Positions 1-9,431 of a stretch of 64,000 bases of DNA are shown here, piece after piece; within the stretch, counting starts at the first letter, position 1; each line of letters starts with the position of its first letter. A program made the position numbers and the translations under genes. This DNA is from Halomonas sp. Y3 (lineage in GTDB: Bacteria; Pseudomonadota; Gammaproteobacteria; Pseudomonadales; Halomonadaceae), in assembly GCF_024137965.1 (NCBI RefSeq), contig NZ_CP099975.1, positions 496,001-560,000 on the forward strand, written 5' to 3'. The notes beneath the pieces are model-generated. The model searched no databases and was not told the origin of the DNA. It saw only the letters and a list, made by a program, of their open reading frames with translations.

Positions 1-224
1 ACCTGCGCAGCGAGCCGGGCTACCACCCCAACGCCTGTATCATCCCGGGCTGGGCCATCAGCGCCATCGCCGTGGCCGAGAAGGGCTCGCTGCCCTCCTA
101 TGCCCACGGCTACTACCCGCGCAACAACGCCTTCTACAAGGAGTGGGATGCCATCGCGCGGGATCGCGACACCTTCACGGCCTGGATCGAAGAGAACGTC
201 ATGAACGCAGGGGGGAACGCCTGA
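1..224 (+). CDS. pcaI: 3-oxoadipate CoA-transferase subunit A, C-terminal part
   Basis: This is the last 73 codons of a gene that begins before the window, read in the frame starting at base 3 and ending in TGA at 222-224. The protein ends with residues such as IIPGWAISAIAVAEKG and a run of aromatic residues (SYAHGYYPRNNAFY), typical of the A subunit of glutaconate-type CoA-transferases, the CatI/PcaI class. With the next gene it would transfer CoA from succinyl-CoA to 3-oxoadipate in the cytoplasm. Its stop overlaps the start of pcaJ (TGATG), so the two subunits are translationally coupled, as is usual for this heterodimer. The assignment leans on the partner gene, which is complete. Confidence 0.85.
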   Translation, partial: LRSEPGYHPNACIIPGWAISAIAVAEKGSLPSYAHGYYPRNNAFYKEWDAIARDRDTFTAWIEENVMNAGGNA

Positions 225-997
225 TGAGCCTCGAATACACTTCCTCGGAGATGATGACCGTCACCGCGGCCCGCGCCCTGGAGAACGGCACCACCTGCTT
301 CGTCGGCATCGGCCTGCCCTCCGAGGCGGCCAACCTGGCGCGCCTGACCCACGCCCCCGACGTGGTGCTGATCTACGAATCCGGCACCCTGCAGACCAAG
401 CCCGACGTGCTGCCGCTCTCCATCGGTGACGGCGAGCTGGCCGAGACGGCGCTCACCACCGTGGCGGTGCCGGAGATGTTCCGTTACTGGCTGCAGGGCG
501 GAAAGATCGACGTGGGCTTTCTGGGCACCGCCCAGATCGACCGCTACTGCAACCTCAACACCACCCTGATCGGCGACTACCGCGAGCCCAAGGTGCGCCT
601 GCCGGGCGGCGGCGGCGCGCCGGAGATCGCGACCAATGCAGGAGAGGTCTTCATCACCCTGAAGCACTCCAAGCGCGCCTTCGTCGACCGGGTCGACTTC
701 GTCACCACCCTGGGCTTCGGCCGTGACGGCAAGGGTCGCGACGGCGTGCCCAATATCGGCAAGGGCCCGACCCGTGTGATCACCGACCTCTGCGTGATGA
801 AGCCGGACCCCGAGACCAAGGAGCTCGTCGTGGTGTCGCTCCATCCGGGCGTGACCCGCGAGGACGTGATCGAGGCCACCGGCTGGGAGATCCGCTTCGC
901 CGAGCGGCTCGAGACCACCCCCGAGCCCAGCGGGCAGGAGCTCGAGATCCTGCGGGATCTCAAGGACCGCACCGCCCGTGCCCACGCCGGCGAGTGA
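224..997 (+). CDS. pcaJ: 3-oxoadipate CoA-transferase subunit B
   Basis: Second subunit (257 aa) of 3-oxoadipate:succinyl-CoA CoA-transferase, which makes 3-oxoadipyl-CoA, the penultimate step of the beta-ketoadipate pathway. The sequence has the glutaconate-CoA-transferase B-subunit features: GIGLPSEAANLARLTHAP near residue 33, LIYESGTLQTKP near 52 and RLPGGGGAPEIA near 125. This resembles CatJ of chloroaromatic degraders more than the classical SCOT-like PcaJ of Pseudomonas putida. ATG at 224 was chosen over upstream in-frame codons because it overlaps the pcaI stop. pcaF follows after 35 bases. The pathway role is well supported by the adjacent pcaF and pcaDC. Confidence 0.92.
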   Translation: MSLEYTSSEMMTVTAARALENGTTCFVGIGLPSEAANLARLTHAPDVVLIYESGTLQTKPDVLPLSIGDGELAETALTTVAVPEMFRYWLQGGKIDVGFLGTAQIDRYCNLNTTLIGDYREPKVRLPGGGGAPEIATNAGEVFITLKHSKRAFVDRVDFVTTLGFGRDGKGRDGVPNIGKGPTRVITDLCVMKPDPETKELVVVSLHPGVTREDVIEATGWEIRFAERLETTPEPSGQELEILRDLKDRTARAHAGE

Positions 998-1032
998 CGC
1001 CGCGACCGCAGCGACTTTCAGGAGATAAGGCA

Positions 1033-2235
<1,203 letters not shown>

Positions 2236-2248
2236 CAGGAGAGTTTCC

Positions 2249-3427
2249 ATGGCATTTCTGAACATCAAGGGGCGCAGCGTCGCCTATCGTCTGCTCGGCG
2301 CCGAGGCCAACCCCCTGGTGGTGCTGGCGCACCCCCTGGGGATGAGCCAGGCGGTGTGGGACGACGTCCTGCCGGCGCTGCTGCAGCGTTACCGGGTGCT
2401 GACCTGGGACCTGCCCGGCCATGGCGCCAGCCAGGCCTGGGGCGAGGCGGCCATCGCCCCGTCCGACCTGGCCGCCGAGGCCCTGGCCCTGGCTGATCGC
2501 GCCGGCGCCGAGCGCTTCCACTTCGCCGGCACCTCCATCGGCGGCGTGGTGGGCCAGCAGCTGATTGCCGAGCACGCCGAGCGCCTGCTCTCCGCCACCC
2601 TGACCAACACCGGGGCGGTGATCGGCACTGCCGAGCTGTGGAGCACCCGCGCCGGCCGCATCCGCGAGGAGGGCCTGGCGGCGATGGCCGAGGAGATCGT
2701 GCCGCGCTGGTTCGCCCCGGCCTGCTTCGAGGCCGAGCCGGCTCTGAAGGCGGGCTGGTGCACCCAGATGGGCCGCGGCGACGATGACGCCTACGCCAGG
2801 CTCTGCGAGATGCTGGGCAGCCACGCCTTTACCGGCAAGCTCAGCGGGAAGGGCGTCAAGGTGCAGCTGCTGGGCGGCAGCGAGGACCTGGCCACCCCGC
2901 CGGCGACTCTCGAGGCCCTGGCCGCGGAGCTCGACGACGCGCCCCTGGAGATCCTCGAGGGCGTGGGCCACGTGCCCTCCGTGGAGGTGCCTGGCCTCTT
3001 CGCCGAGAAGCTGCTGGCGGTGATGGCGGTGGACCTGGGCGATGTCGGCAACCAGGGCGTCGACTACGCCACGGGCCTTGCGACCCGCAAGCAGGTGCTG
3101 GGCGAGGCCCATGTGGCGCGCTCCACCGAGAACGCCACCAGCCTGGACGCCCCCTTCCAGCAGATGATCACCCGCCTGGCCTGGGGCGAGCTGTGGAGCA
3201 ACGAGGATCTGACCCGGCGCGAGCGCAGCATGATCACCACCGGCATCCTGGCCGCCCTGGGCCGCGAGGAGCTCACGCTCCACCTCAAGACGGCGAAACG
3301 CATCGGCCTGAGCGAGGCGGAGCTTCGCCAGGTGCTGATGCACGTGGCCATCTACGGCGGCGTGCCGGCGGCCAACCACGCCTTCGCCCTGGCCAAGGAG
3401 CTGGGCTGGGGAGAGGCTGCCCGCTAA
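2249..3427 (+). CDS. pcaDC: PcaD-PcaC fusion: 3-oxoadipate enol-lactonase / 4-carboxymuconolactone decarboxylase
   Basis: A 392-residue two-domain protein. Residues 1 to about 258 form an alpha/beta hydrolase with nucleophile Ser96 in FAGTSIGGVVG, HPLG near residue 28 and a C-terminal GVGHVPSVE His motif: 3-oxoadipate enol-lactone hydrolase. Residues about 268-392 are a carboxymuconolactone decarboxylase domain (VDYATGLATRKQVLGEAHV, then ITRLAWGELWSN, then HVAIYGGVPAANHAF). The fusion joins two consecutive steps, as in PcaL of Rhodococcus and Streptomyces. The order here is lactonase first, as in PcaL. The start is 13 bases after the pcaF stop with AGGAGAG upstream. No separate pcaD or pcaC exists in the window. 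Confidence 0.93.
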   Translation: MAFLNIKGRSVAYRLLGAEANPLVVLAHPLGMSQAVWDDVLPALLQRYRVLTWDLPGHGASQAWGEAAIAPSDLAAEALALADRAGAERFHFAGTSIGGVVGQQLIAEHAERLLSATLTNTGAVIGTAELWSTRAGRIREEGLAAMAEEIVPRWFAPACFEAEPALKAGWCTQMGRGDDDAYARLCEMLGSHAFTGKLSGKGVKVQLLGGSEDLATPPATLEALAAELDDAPLEILEGVGHVPSVEVPGLFAEKLLAVMAVDLGDVGNQGVDYATGLATRKQVLGEAHVARSTENATSLDAPFQQMITRLAWGELWSNEDLTRRERSMITTGILAALGREELTLHLKTAKRIGLSEAELRQVLMHVAIYGGVPAANHAFALAKELGWGEAAR

Positions 3428-3495
3428 GTGACGGTCGGCCCCGCGTTCGGCGGGGCGGCTTCGGTGCCCCCTGAGGGCGCCGGCAGGAGGTGGAG

Positions 3496-4434
3496 ATGCT
3501 CAATGCCCGGATCAAGCTGCGTCACCTGCAGGCCTTCCTCGAGGTGGCGCGGCAGCGCAGCTTTGCGCGTGCCGCGGAGCGCCTGGCGATCACCCAGCCG
3601 GGGATCTCCAAGACCATCCGCGAGCTCGAGGAGACGCTGGGCACCAGCCTCTTCGATCGCACGCCCAAGGGGGTAGCCCTGAACCAGGCCGGCCTGACGC
3701 TGCTGCGCCATGCCGGGCCGGCGCTGCGGGCTCTGGAGGAGGGGGTCCAGGCCATCGGCGATACCGGTGGCGTGCGTCAGCTGCGGGTGGGGGCGCTCTC
3801 CACCGTGGAGAGCCGACTGCTCCCTGACGCGCTGCGGGGCTGGCACGCCGAGGGAACCCCCCATGCCGACGTTGGCGTCAGCGTGGTGACAGGCCCCAGC
3901 GCCTTCCTGCTCTCGCGGCTGAGGCGGGGCGAGCTGGATCTGGTGGTGGGGCGCATGACCGAGGCGCGCGAGATCCAGGACCTGGCCTTCGAGCATCTCT
4001 ACTACGAGCGGCTTCTGCTGGTGGTGCGTGCCGGCCACCCCCTGGCCGGCATGAGCTCGCTGCCCCCCGAGGCGCTGAGTGCCTACCCCTGGGTGCTGCC
4101 GCCGCCCCGGACCACCCTGCGCCAGCAGGTGGACAGCTTCTGCGTGCGCCACTCCCTGGCCCTGCCGGCGCGGCGCCTGGAGACGCTGTCGCTGCCGCTG
4201 AGCCGGGGCTACACCCTGGGCAGCGAGGCGATCTGGGTGGCGCCCGAGGAGGCCGTGGCCGAGAGCCTGGTGGCGGGAGAGCTCTGCGAGCTGTCGCTGT
4301 CGCTGGAGCAGCAGGGCGGCTCGGTGGGGCTCTGCACCAATGCCACGCTGCAGCCGTCCCTGGCCCTGGAGGCCTTCTGCGAGCGTCTCCGCGAGGTGGC
4401 GTCCCGGCTGGGACGCGGCGCGCCCTCGCCATAA
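3496..4434 (+). CDS. pcaQ: LysR-family activator of protocatechuate genes
   Basis: A 312-residue LysR regulator with an N-terminal winged helix-turn-helix at residues about 6-65 ([20 protein letters not shown], then [12 protein letters not shown]) and a substrate-binding domain behind it. The sequence type and position between pcaDC and pcaHG identify PcaQ, which in other bacteria answers to 3-carboxymuconate. I chose ATG 3496 over the in-frame GTG at 3490 because AGGAGG at 3485-3490 is then correctly spaced. The gene reads in the same direction as the enzymes, and its stop codon lies inside the palindrome that looks like its own operator for pcaHG. Confidence 0.85.
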   Translation: MLNARIKLRHLQAFLEVARQRSFARAAERLAITQPGISKTIRELEETLGTSLFDRTPKGVALNQAGLTLLRHAGPALRALEEGVQAIGDTGGVRQLRVGALSTVESRLLPDALRGWHAEGTPHADVGVSVVTGPSAFLLSRLRRGELDLVVGRMTEAREIQDLAFEHLYYERLLLVVRAGHPLAGMSSLPPEALSAYPWVLPPPRTTLRQQVDSFCVRHSLALPARRLETLSLPLSRGYTLGSEAIWVAPEEAVAESLVAGELCELSLSLEQQGGSVGLCTNATLQPSLALEAFCERLREVASRLGRGAPSP

Positions 4435-4448
4435 CCCCTGGGTTATGG
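4429..4448. promoter_or_regulatory. PcaQ-type operator palindrome upstream of pcaHG
   Basis: A perfect 20-base palindrome, CCATAACCC-CT-GGGTTATGG. Its core ATAACC-N4-GGTTAT is almost the published PcaQ binding motif of Sinorhizobium meliloti (ATAACC-N4-GGTTAA). It is about 86 bases ahead of the pcaH start and includes the TAA stop of pcaQ (4432-4434). LysR proteins usually activate from such an upstream site. I could not assign a convincing -35/-10 pair between it and pcaH. Confidence 0.8.
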
Positions 4449-4534
4449 GGGCGGGGCGAGACGTCAATAGGCAAGCGGCCAGCAGGCAGCGACACTGCCT
4501 CAGGTCAATAACATCCACCCCGGAGACGATCGTC

Positions 4535-5257
4535 ATGCCGCAAGACAACAAGCGCTTCGTCGAGCGCGACCGCAACTGGCATCCGCCGGCCTATGCGCCC
4601 GGCTACAAGACCTCCGTGGCCCGCTCCCCGCAGCAGGCCCTGGTCAGCATGCAGAAGCCCACCGTATCGGAGCTCTCCGGCCCCGATTTCCGGCATCTGC
4701 GCATGGGGCCCCATGACAACGACCTGCTGCTCAACTTCAGCCAGGGCCAGGGGCTGCCCCAGGGCGAGCGCATCATCATGTTTGGCCGCGTGGTCGATCA
4801 GTTCGGCAAGCCGGTGCCCCACACCCTGGTGGAGATGTGGCAGGCCAACGCCGGTGGCCGCTATCGCCACAAGAACGATCGCTACCTGGCGCCCCTGGAT
4901 CCCAACTTCGGTGGCGTAGGCCGCTGCCTGACCGATGACCAGGGCTGGTACCGCTTCCGCACCATCAAGCCGGGCCCCTACCCCTGGCCCAACGACATGA
5001 ACAGCTGGCGTCCGTCCCACATCCACGTCTCGGTGATGGGCCCGTCGATCTCCACCCGCCTGATCACCCAGATGTACTTCGAGGGCGATCCGCTGATTCC
5101 GCTGTGCCCCATCGTCAATACCATCAAGGATCGCGACGCCGTCGAGACCATGATCGGTCGCCTGGACATGGCCCGCAGCAATCCCATGGACTGCCTGGCC
5201 TATCGCTTCGACCTGGTGGTACGCGGCGAGCTGCAGACCTATTTCGAAAACCAGTAA
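4535..5257 (+). CDS. pcaH: Protocatechuate 3,4-dioxygenase beta subunit
   Basis: A 240-residue iron-bearing subunit of the intradiol dioxygenase that opens protocatechuate to 3-carboxy-cis,cis-muconate. The four Fe(III) ligands of the Pseudomonas enzyme are present at a constant shift of two residues: Tyr110 ([10 protein letters not shown]), Tyr149 ([10 protein letters not shown]), His162 and His164 (PSHIHVSV). The ATG at 4535 has GGAG at 4522-4525; upstream in-frame sequence belongs to the pcaQ/pcaH gap. pcaG follows after 39 bases. Expression is probably controlled by PcaQ from the palindrome at 4429. Confidence 0.96.
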   Translation: MPQDNKRFVERDRNWHPPAYAPGYKTSVARSPQQALVSMQKPTVSELSGPDFRHLRMGPHDNDLLLNFSQGQGLPQGERIIMFGRVVDQFGKPVPHTLVEMWQANAGGRYRHKNDRYLAPLDPNFGGVGRCLTDDQGWYRFRTIKPGPYPWPNDMNSWRPSHIHVSVMGPSISTRLITQMYFEGDPLIPLCPIVNTIKDRDAVETMIGRLDMARSNPMDCLAYRFDLVVRGELQTYFENQ

Positions 5258-5296
5258 TCGGTTCGAGAACCAGTGACAGGATGGGGTAACCAGACA

Positions 5297-5929
5297 ATGA
5301 ACCAGCCGAATTCCCGACCCAGCAGCGAACTGATGCTGCGCGAGACCGCCTCCCAGACCGCCGGGCCCTACGTGCATATCGGCCTGGCCCTGGCCGCCGC
5401 CGGCAACCCGACCCGGGACGAGGAGATCTGGAACGAGATGGCCCGTGAAGGGGCAGAGGGCGAGCAGATCGAGGTCGTCGGCACCGTCATCGACGGCAAC
5501 GGCGACCTAGTGCGCGACGCCTTTATCGAGGCCTGGCAGGCCGATGCCAAGGGCGAGTACCAGCGCGAGTTCGACCTGAAGAAGCCGTTCAACAGCTTCG
5601 GTCGCACCGCCACCACCTTCGACCACGGCAGCGAATGGTCGCTCAAGACCATCAAGCCGGGCCCGGTGGCCCACGCCAGCGGCCAGCCCCAGGCGCCGCA
5701 CATCAACCTGTCGATCTTCGCCCGCGGGGTCAATATCCACCTGCAGACGCGTCTCTACTTCGAGGACGAGGCCGAGGCCAACGCGGCCTGCCCGGTGCTG
5801 ACCCGCATCGAGTCGCCGACCCGCCGCCAGACCCTGATCGCCCGCCGCGAGGAGGTCGACGGCAAGGTGCGCTATCGCCTCGATATTCGCCTGCAGGGCG
5901 AAGGCGAGACGGTCTTCTTCGATTTCTGA
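5297..5929 (+). CDS. pcaG: Protocatechuate 3,4-dioxygenase alpha subunit
   Basis: A 210-residue partner of PcaH. It shares the intradiol fold (TASQTAGPYVHIGLA near residue 20, TIKPGPVAHASGQPQAPHIN near 118) but lacks the Tyr/His iron ligands, as expected for the alpha subunit. The ATG at 5297 was chosen over a GTG at 5273 because known alpha subunits begin close to this point and a GGATGGGGT stretch precedes it. A strong hairpin follows the stop. Confidence 0.94.
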   Translation: MNQPNSRPSSELMLRETASQTAGPYVHIGLALAAAGNPTRDEEIWNEMAREGAEGEQIEVVGTVIDGNGDLVRDAFIEAWQADAKGEYQREFDLKKPFNSFGRTATTFDHGSEWSLKTIKPGPVAHASGQPQAPHINLSIFARGVNIHLQTRLYFEDEAEANAACPVLTRIESPTRRQTLIARREEVDGKVRYRLDIRLQGEGETVFFDF

Positions 5930-5963
5930 CGGACGCCCTGGCCTCCAGGGCTCCTGTCAGCTG

Positions 5964-5983
5964 CGCCGCCCTTCGGGGCGGCG
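5964..5983 (+). terminator. Hairpin after pcaG
   Basis: Perfect 8-bp stem CGCCGCCC / GGGCGGCG closed by a TTCG tetraloop, 35 bases after the pcaG stop and 93 bases before the BKACE gene. It lacks a run of T, so it may be a processing or stabilising stem or a partial terminator that lowers expression of the two downstream genes. Confidence 0.5.
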
Positions 5984-6075
5984 TTCGGCGTTTGATGCCG
6001 AACCACAGCCGTAGGGGGCACTCCCCCAATGATAACGAGCCATGGCACCGCCGAGGTGCCCAGAGAGAGGTCACG

Positions 6076-6909
6076 ATGTCCAACCCCTGCATCATCTGCG
6101 TCGCCATTACCGGCAGCCTGCCGCGCAAGGAGAACAACCCGGCCGTTCCCATCACCGTGGAGGAGCAGGTCGAGAGCACCCAGGCGGCCTTCGAGGCCGG
6201 TGCCACCATCGCCCACTGCCATGTGCGCAATGACGACCAGACCCCCAGCTCAGATCCGGAGAAGTTCGCGCGCCTGGTGGAAGGCCTGAAGAAGCACTGC
6301 CCGGGCATGATCATCCAGCTCTCCACCGGCGGCCGCTCCGGAGCCGGCGAAGAGCGTGGCGGCATGCTGCCGCTCAGGCCCGACATGGCGAGCCTCTCGG
6401 TGGGTTCCAACAACTTCCCCAACCGCGTCTACGAGAACTCCCCCCAGCTGGTCGACTGGCTGGCCGAGGAGATGCTCAAGTACGACGTCAAGCCCGAGAT
6501 CGAGGCCTTCGACCTGTCGCACATCCACCAGGCGGTGAACCTGTCGAAGCAGGGCAAGCTCAAGGCGCCGCTCTACGTGCAGTTCGTGATGGGCGTGAAG
6601 AACGCCATGCCGGCCGACAAGCCGACCTTCGACTTCTACATCGAGACCCTCAAGCGCCTGGCGCCGGATGCCCAGTGGTGCGGCGCCGGCGTCGGTTCCA
6701 ACCAGCTCAAGCTCAACGAGTGGTCCATCGCTGCCGGCGGCCATACCCGCACCGGCCTCGAGGACAACGTGCGCCTCGACCGCGACACCCTGGCCCCCTC
6801 CAACGCGGCCCTGGTCGAGCGCGCCGTGGCGCTGTGCGAGAAGTACGAGCGCCCGGTGGCCAGCTGGCAGCAGGCCCGCGAGATCCTCGGCCTCGGCCAG
6901 CCCGCCTGA
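6076..6909 (+). CDS. Beta-keto acid cleavage enzyme (BKACE, DUF849)
   Basis: A 277-residue TIM-barrel enzyme of the BKACE family, whose prototype Kce cleaves 3-keto-5-aminohexanoate with acetyl-CoA. The zinc ligands are visible: His47 and His49 in IAHCHVRNDD and Glu229 in RTGLEDNVRL. The family converts a beta-keto acid plus acetyl-CoA to acetoacetate and a new acyl-CoA, and some members are known to accept 3-oxoadipate, giving succinyl-CoA. Sitting directly behind pcaHG, 3-oxoadipate is the obvious candidate substrate, which would duplicate the PcaIJ/PcaF step. Substrate is inferred from context only. Confidence 0.88.
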   Translation: MSNPCIICVAITGSLPRKENNPAVPITVEEQVESTQAAFEAGATIAHCHVRNDDQTPSSDPEKFARLVEGLKKHCPGMIIQLSTGGRSGAGEERGGMLPLRPDMASLSVGSNNFPNRVYENSPQLVDWLAEEMLKYDVKPEIEAFDLSHIHQAVNLSKQGKLKAPLYVQFVMGVKNAMPADKPTFDFYIETLKRLAPDAQWCGAGVGSNQLKLNEWSIAAGGHTRTGLEDNVRLDRDTLAPSNAALVERAVALCEKYERPVASWQQAREILGLGQPA

Positions 6910-6929
6910 GTCACCCGCTCGAGTGACAT

Positions 6930-6956
6930 GCCGCCTGCCGTCTCACGGCGGGCGGC
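6930..6956 (+). terminator. Intergenic hairpin after the BKACE gene
   Basis: Arms 6930-6941 and 6945-6956 pair over 12 bp with one G-T pair and a 3-base loop. No T run follows, and the next gene starts 35 bases later in the same direction, so it may stabilise the upstream mRNA rather than end it. Confidence 0.4.
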
Positions 6957-6990
6957 GCTGGCATGAATTCGATACCAAGAGGGGAAGCGC

Positions 6991-7398
6991 ATGAACACGA
7001 CAATCGACGAACGCACGCCCGATCATGACGAGATCGTCCGTGTGGTAGAGCGCTATGTGGAGGGCTTTCAGGGCCGTCGGGACAAGCTAGAAGAGGCCTT
7101 CCACGAGGACGCCTGGATCCTGGCGGTGGACGCCGAGGGCGGCTTCAGCAAGGATCTGATCAGCGATCGCTTCGAGCGCTGGGCGGCGAGCCACCGTCCG
7201 GTAAAGAGCCGCTTCATTTCGGTGACCCAGGCCGGCGAGGTGGCCAGCGTGCTGCTGGGCTTCGACAACACCGAGACCCCGGCGGACTCCTGGGTGGACG
7301 TGCTGGCGCTGCTCAAGCTCGACGGCCGCTGGCAGATCACCCACAAGAGCGCCGTGCACAGCACCCGAGCGGCCTGGGCCAGCCCGGTCGCGTCCTGA
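6991..7398 (+). CDS. NTF2-fold / SnoaL-like protein (putative lumazine-binding type)
   Basis: A 135-residue protein with the cone-shaped NTF2 pattern: an N-terminal helix (EIVRVVERYVEGFQG), HEDAWILAVDAEGG near residue 37 and a C-terminal strand (LLKLDGRWQITHKSAVHS). Such proteins bind or isomerise small molecules; none of the residues tells me the reaction. It is the last gene of the pca group, well served by an AGAGGGGAAG ribosome site at 6979-6988. A helper role for BKACE or pca intermediates is possible but unproven. Confidence 0.7.
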   Translation: MNTTIDERTPDHDEIVRVVERYVEGFQGRRDKLEEAFHEDAWILAVDAEGGFSKDLISDRFERWAASHRPVKSRFISVTQAGEVASVLLGFDNTETPADSWVDVLALLKLDGRWQITHKSAVHSTRAAWASPVAS

Positions 7399-7405
7399 AT
7401 CAGGC

Positions 7406-7439
7406 CTGAGGCGGGCGCCGAGCGAGCGCCCGCCTTCAG
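7406..7439. terminator. Convergent terminator hairpin
   Basis: Stem CTGAGGCGGGCGC (7406-7418) pairs with 7426-7439 with a single bulged base. It lies between the convergent NTF2-fold gene and the sigma-54 activator and includes the activator's stop codon. It could serve both strands, although no T run is present. Confidence 0.5.
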
Positions 7440-9142
7440 CGCAGCCCGTACTTCTTGAGCCGGTAGGCGTAGGCGGGGCGGGTCATCCCCAGGCGGCGGG
7501 CGGCGGCGGCGATATTGCCCTCGCTCGCCGCCTGGGACGCAATCAGCATCTCCCTCTCGATATCCTCCAGCGTCAGGCCGGCCTCGAACAGCGCCTGGAT
7601 CTGCTGCTGCGCCGAGCCGGCGGCATCGTACCCCCGAGGAGCGGTCAGTCGGCCCTGCTCATCCAGCCCCTGACTCTTCTCCCGCTTGAGTGTCGGCACC
7701 TGGTAGTCGCCGAACAGCGCCCGCTCGGTGATGTGCTTGTGATCCGCGGTCAGGATCACCCCACGTTCGATGGTGTTCTTGAGCTCGCGAACGTTGCCGG
7801 GCCAGGCGTACTGGGTCAGGGCCGAGCGGGCCTGGTCGGAGAGGCCGAGGGTGCGGCGCTGGTAGTGGTGCTCGCAGCGGGTAAGGAAGTGCTCGGCCAG
7901 GGCGTGAATGTCCTCGCGTCGCTCGCGCAGGGGCGGCACGGTGAGGGTGAAGGCGTTGAGGCGAAAGAAGAGGTCGCGGCGAAAGCGCCCCTCCTCGACG
8001 CGCTGGTGAAGGTCGGTGTGGGTGGCGGCCACCACCCGCACATCCACCTCCCTGACCGCCTGACCGCCGACGCGTTCGATCTGCTGCTCCTGCAGGGCGC
8101 GCAGCAGGGCCGCCTGGGCGCGGGGCGAGAGCTCGGAGAGCTCATCCAGGAAGAGGGTGCCCCCGTGGGCGCGCTCGAAGCGCCCCAGGCGGGACTGGGT
8201 GGCGCCGGTGTAGGCGCCCTTCTCCACGCCGAACAGCTCCGACTCGATCAGCTCCGGCGGAATGGCGGCGCAGTTGACGGCGATAAAGGGGCCCTCGGCG
8301 CGCTGGCTCTGCTCGTGGAGCCGCCGGGCCAGGATCTCCTTGCCGGTGCCGGTCTCGCCCAGCAGCAGCACCGGCACCTCGGCGGCCGCGGCGCTGTCGA
8401 GCATGGCGAGCATCTCGCGAAATGCCGGGGCCGAGCCGATGGGGCTCCAGTCCTCGTCCCGGGAGCGTCGGGCGAGGTCCCCTTCCAGGGTCGCCACCCG
8501 GGCCTGGAGGTCATAGAGCTCGTCGATCAGCGGCGCTTCGCGCAGCAGGGCGGAGAAGGCCTCATGATCCGGCCACTCCTCGGCGAACCGGCCCACGATG
8601 CGGCACTGGACATCGCCGCAGCCCATGCACTCCACCTCCCGATACTGCACCTCGCGCTCCAGCAGCTGTGTCGCATAGCCGGAGGCGTAGCCCAGCAGGG
8701 TCCAGCAGACCGGGTCCTCCTGCACGCCCCGGGAGCGCCACACCTCCACCTCGAAGGAGCCCTTCCAGATGAACTCGCTGTAGAAGCGGTTGCGCTCGGG
8801 GTCGATATCGACGCTGACCGGGATCGCCTGCACGTGCCCCTGTAGCGCATGCAGCTGGGGGCCGGCAAGGAAGCTGTCGCGCAGCCCCAGCTGCTTGCCC
8901 CGCAGGGCCTCGCCCAGCTCGGCATCCTGCAGCCCCGAGTAGTAGCCCAGGCGGATAAACACGCCCCGGGCGCGCTCGATGCCCAGGGTGGTCACCAGCT
9001 CGTTGCGGAAGAAGGCCGAGGCCTGCAGCGACATCAGCAGCATGCGCTGCTCTCCCAGCCAGATCTGCCCCTCTTCCGGCAGGAAGCGCAGGGCATCCAT
9101 CAGGTCGCGGGCACTGGGATAGTCATGGGGCTTGGCAGGCAT
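7436..9142 (-). CDS. pchR: XylR/DmpR/MopR-type sigma-54-dependent activator, aromatic-sensing
   Basis: A 568-residue enhancer-binding protein: XylR_N plus V4R sensor (about 1-200), short linker, AAA+ domain with Walker A GETGTGKE (262-269), a GAYTGA loop, FLDELSELS Walker B, and a Fis-type helix-turn-helix in the last 30 residues. The structural zinc site of MopR (Cys155, Glu178, Cys181, Cys189) is kept with identical spacing as Cys146, Glu169, Cys172 and Cys180. GAFTGA has Tyr for Phe, a tolerated variant. ATG 9142 fits the DmpR N-terminus (MPxK) better than a GTG at 9178. It faces away from pchCXF, which it presumably activates with 4-cresol as ligand; the symbol is by context. Confidence 0.85.
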   Translation of the reverse strand: MPAKPHDYPSARDLMDALRFLPEEGQIWLGEQRMLLMSLQASAFFRNELVTTLGIERARGVFIRLGYYSGLQDAELGEALRGKQLGLRDSFLAGPQLHALQGHVQAIPVSVDIDPERNRFYSEFIWKGSFEVEVWRSRGVQEDPVCWTLLGYASGYATQLLEREVQYREVECMGCGDVQCRIVGRFAEEWPDHEAFSALLREAPLIDELYDLQARVATLEGDLARRSRDEDWSPIGSAPAFREMLAMLDSAAAAEVPVLLLGETGTGKEILARRLHEQSQRAEGPFIAVNCAAIPPELIESELFGVEKGAYTGATQSRLGRFERAHGGTLFLDELSELSPRAQAALLRALQEQQIERVGGQAVREVDVRVVAATHTDLHQRVEEGRFRRDLFFRLNAFTLTVPPLRERREDIHALAEHFLTRCEHHYQRRTLGLSDQARSALTQYAWPGNVRELKNTIERGVILTADHKHITERALFGDYQVPTLKREKSQGLDEQGRLTAPRGYDAAGSAQQQIQALFEAGLTLEDIEREMLIASQAASEGNIAAAARRLGMTRPAYAYRLKKYGLR

Positions 9143-9245
9143 GGCGATCTCGCTGAACACCGGGAAGTAAGCCGGCACAGGATAGCATTCCGGCCCGCCT
9201 CACGGTGCGCCGCGGGCTGGGAGAGGCGCTGCGGACGGGGTGCTG

Positions 9246-9268
9246 ATTTGCTCATGGGGTTACCAAAT
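9246..9268. promoter_or_regulatory. Candidate upstream activating site
   Basis: ATTTGCTCAT near the left end and CAAAT at the right end form an inverted repeat (ATTTG-N13-CAAAT). It lies about 95 bases upstream of the sigma-54-like element at 9363, the usual distance for XylR/DmpR enhancer sites, which often contain TTTGCTCA-like arms. The arms are short, so this is tentative. Confidence 0.35.
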
Positions 9269-9362
9269 GGTTAAGCGAAAATATCGAACAGATGTCCGCA
9301 TGCCGCACGGAAGGCGGGGGAAAGCCTCTGCAGGTCGTTGATGCCCGGCATCTTTTCGAATC

Positions 9363-9377
9363 CGGCACGGTTCTTGA
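9363..9377 (+). promoter_or_regulatory. Candidate sigma-54 promoter of pchC
   Basis: CGGCAC-N5-TTGA resembles the -24/-12 consensus TGGCAC-N5-TTGC with correct spacing. It keeps the GG at -24 but has A instead of the highly conserved C at -12. It is 116 bases ahead of pchC and downstream of the candidate enhancer. The overlapping TTGACA (9374-9379) has no matching -10 box at 16-18 bases. Confidence 0.4.
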
Positions 9378-9415
9378 CAGGGTAATGGCGTGGAGCAGGG
9401 CGCTAACCTCTTGTT

Positions 9416-9431
9416 TTATACGAAAGTATAA
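9416..9431. promoter_or_regulatory. Palindrome in the pchC leader
   Basis: TTATAC-GAAA-GTATAA is a perfect 6-bp inverted repeat, A/T-rich against a GC-rich background, 62 bases before pchC. It could be an operator or an RNA stem in the leader. No regulator can be assigned to it. Confidence 0.4.

Noticed and set aside
9374-9400. Sigma-70 promoter from TTGACA upstream of pchC
   Set aside because: No -10-like hexamer occurs 16-18 bases downstream, and a sigma-54 activator is divergent to this promoter.
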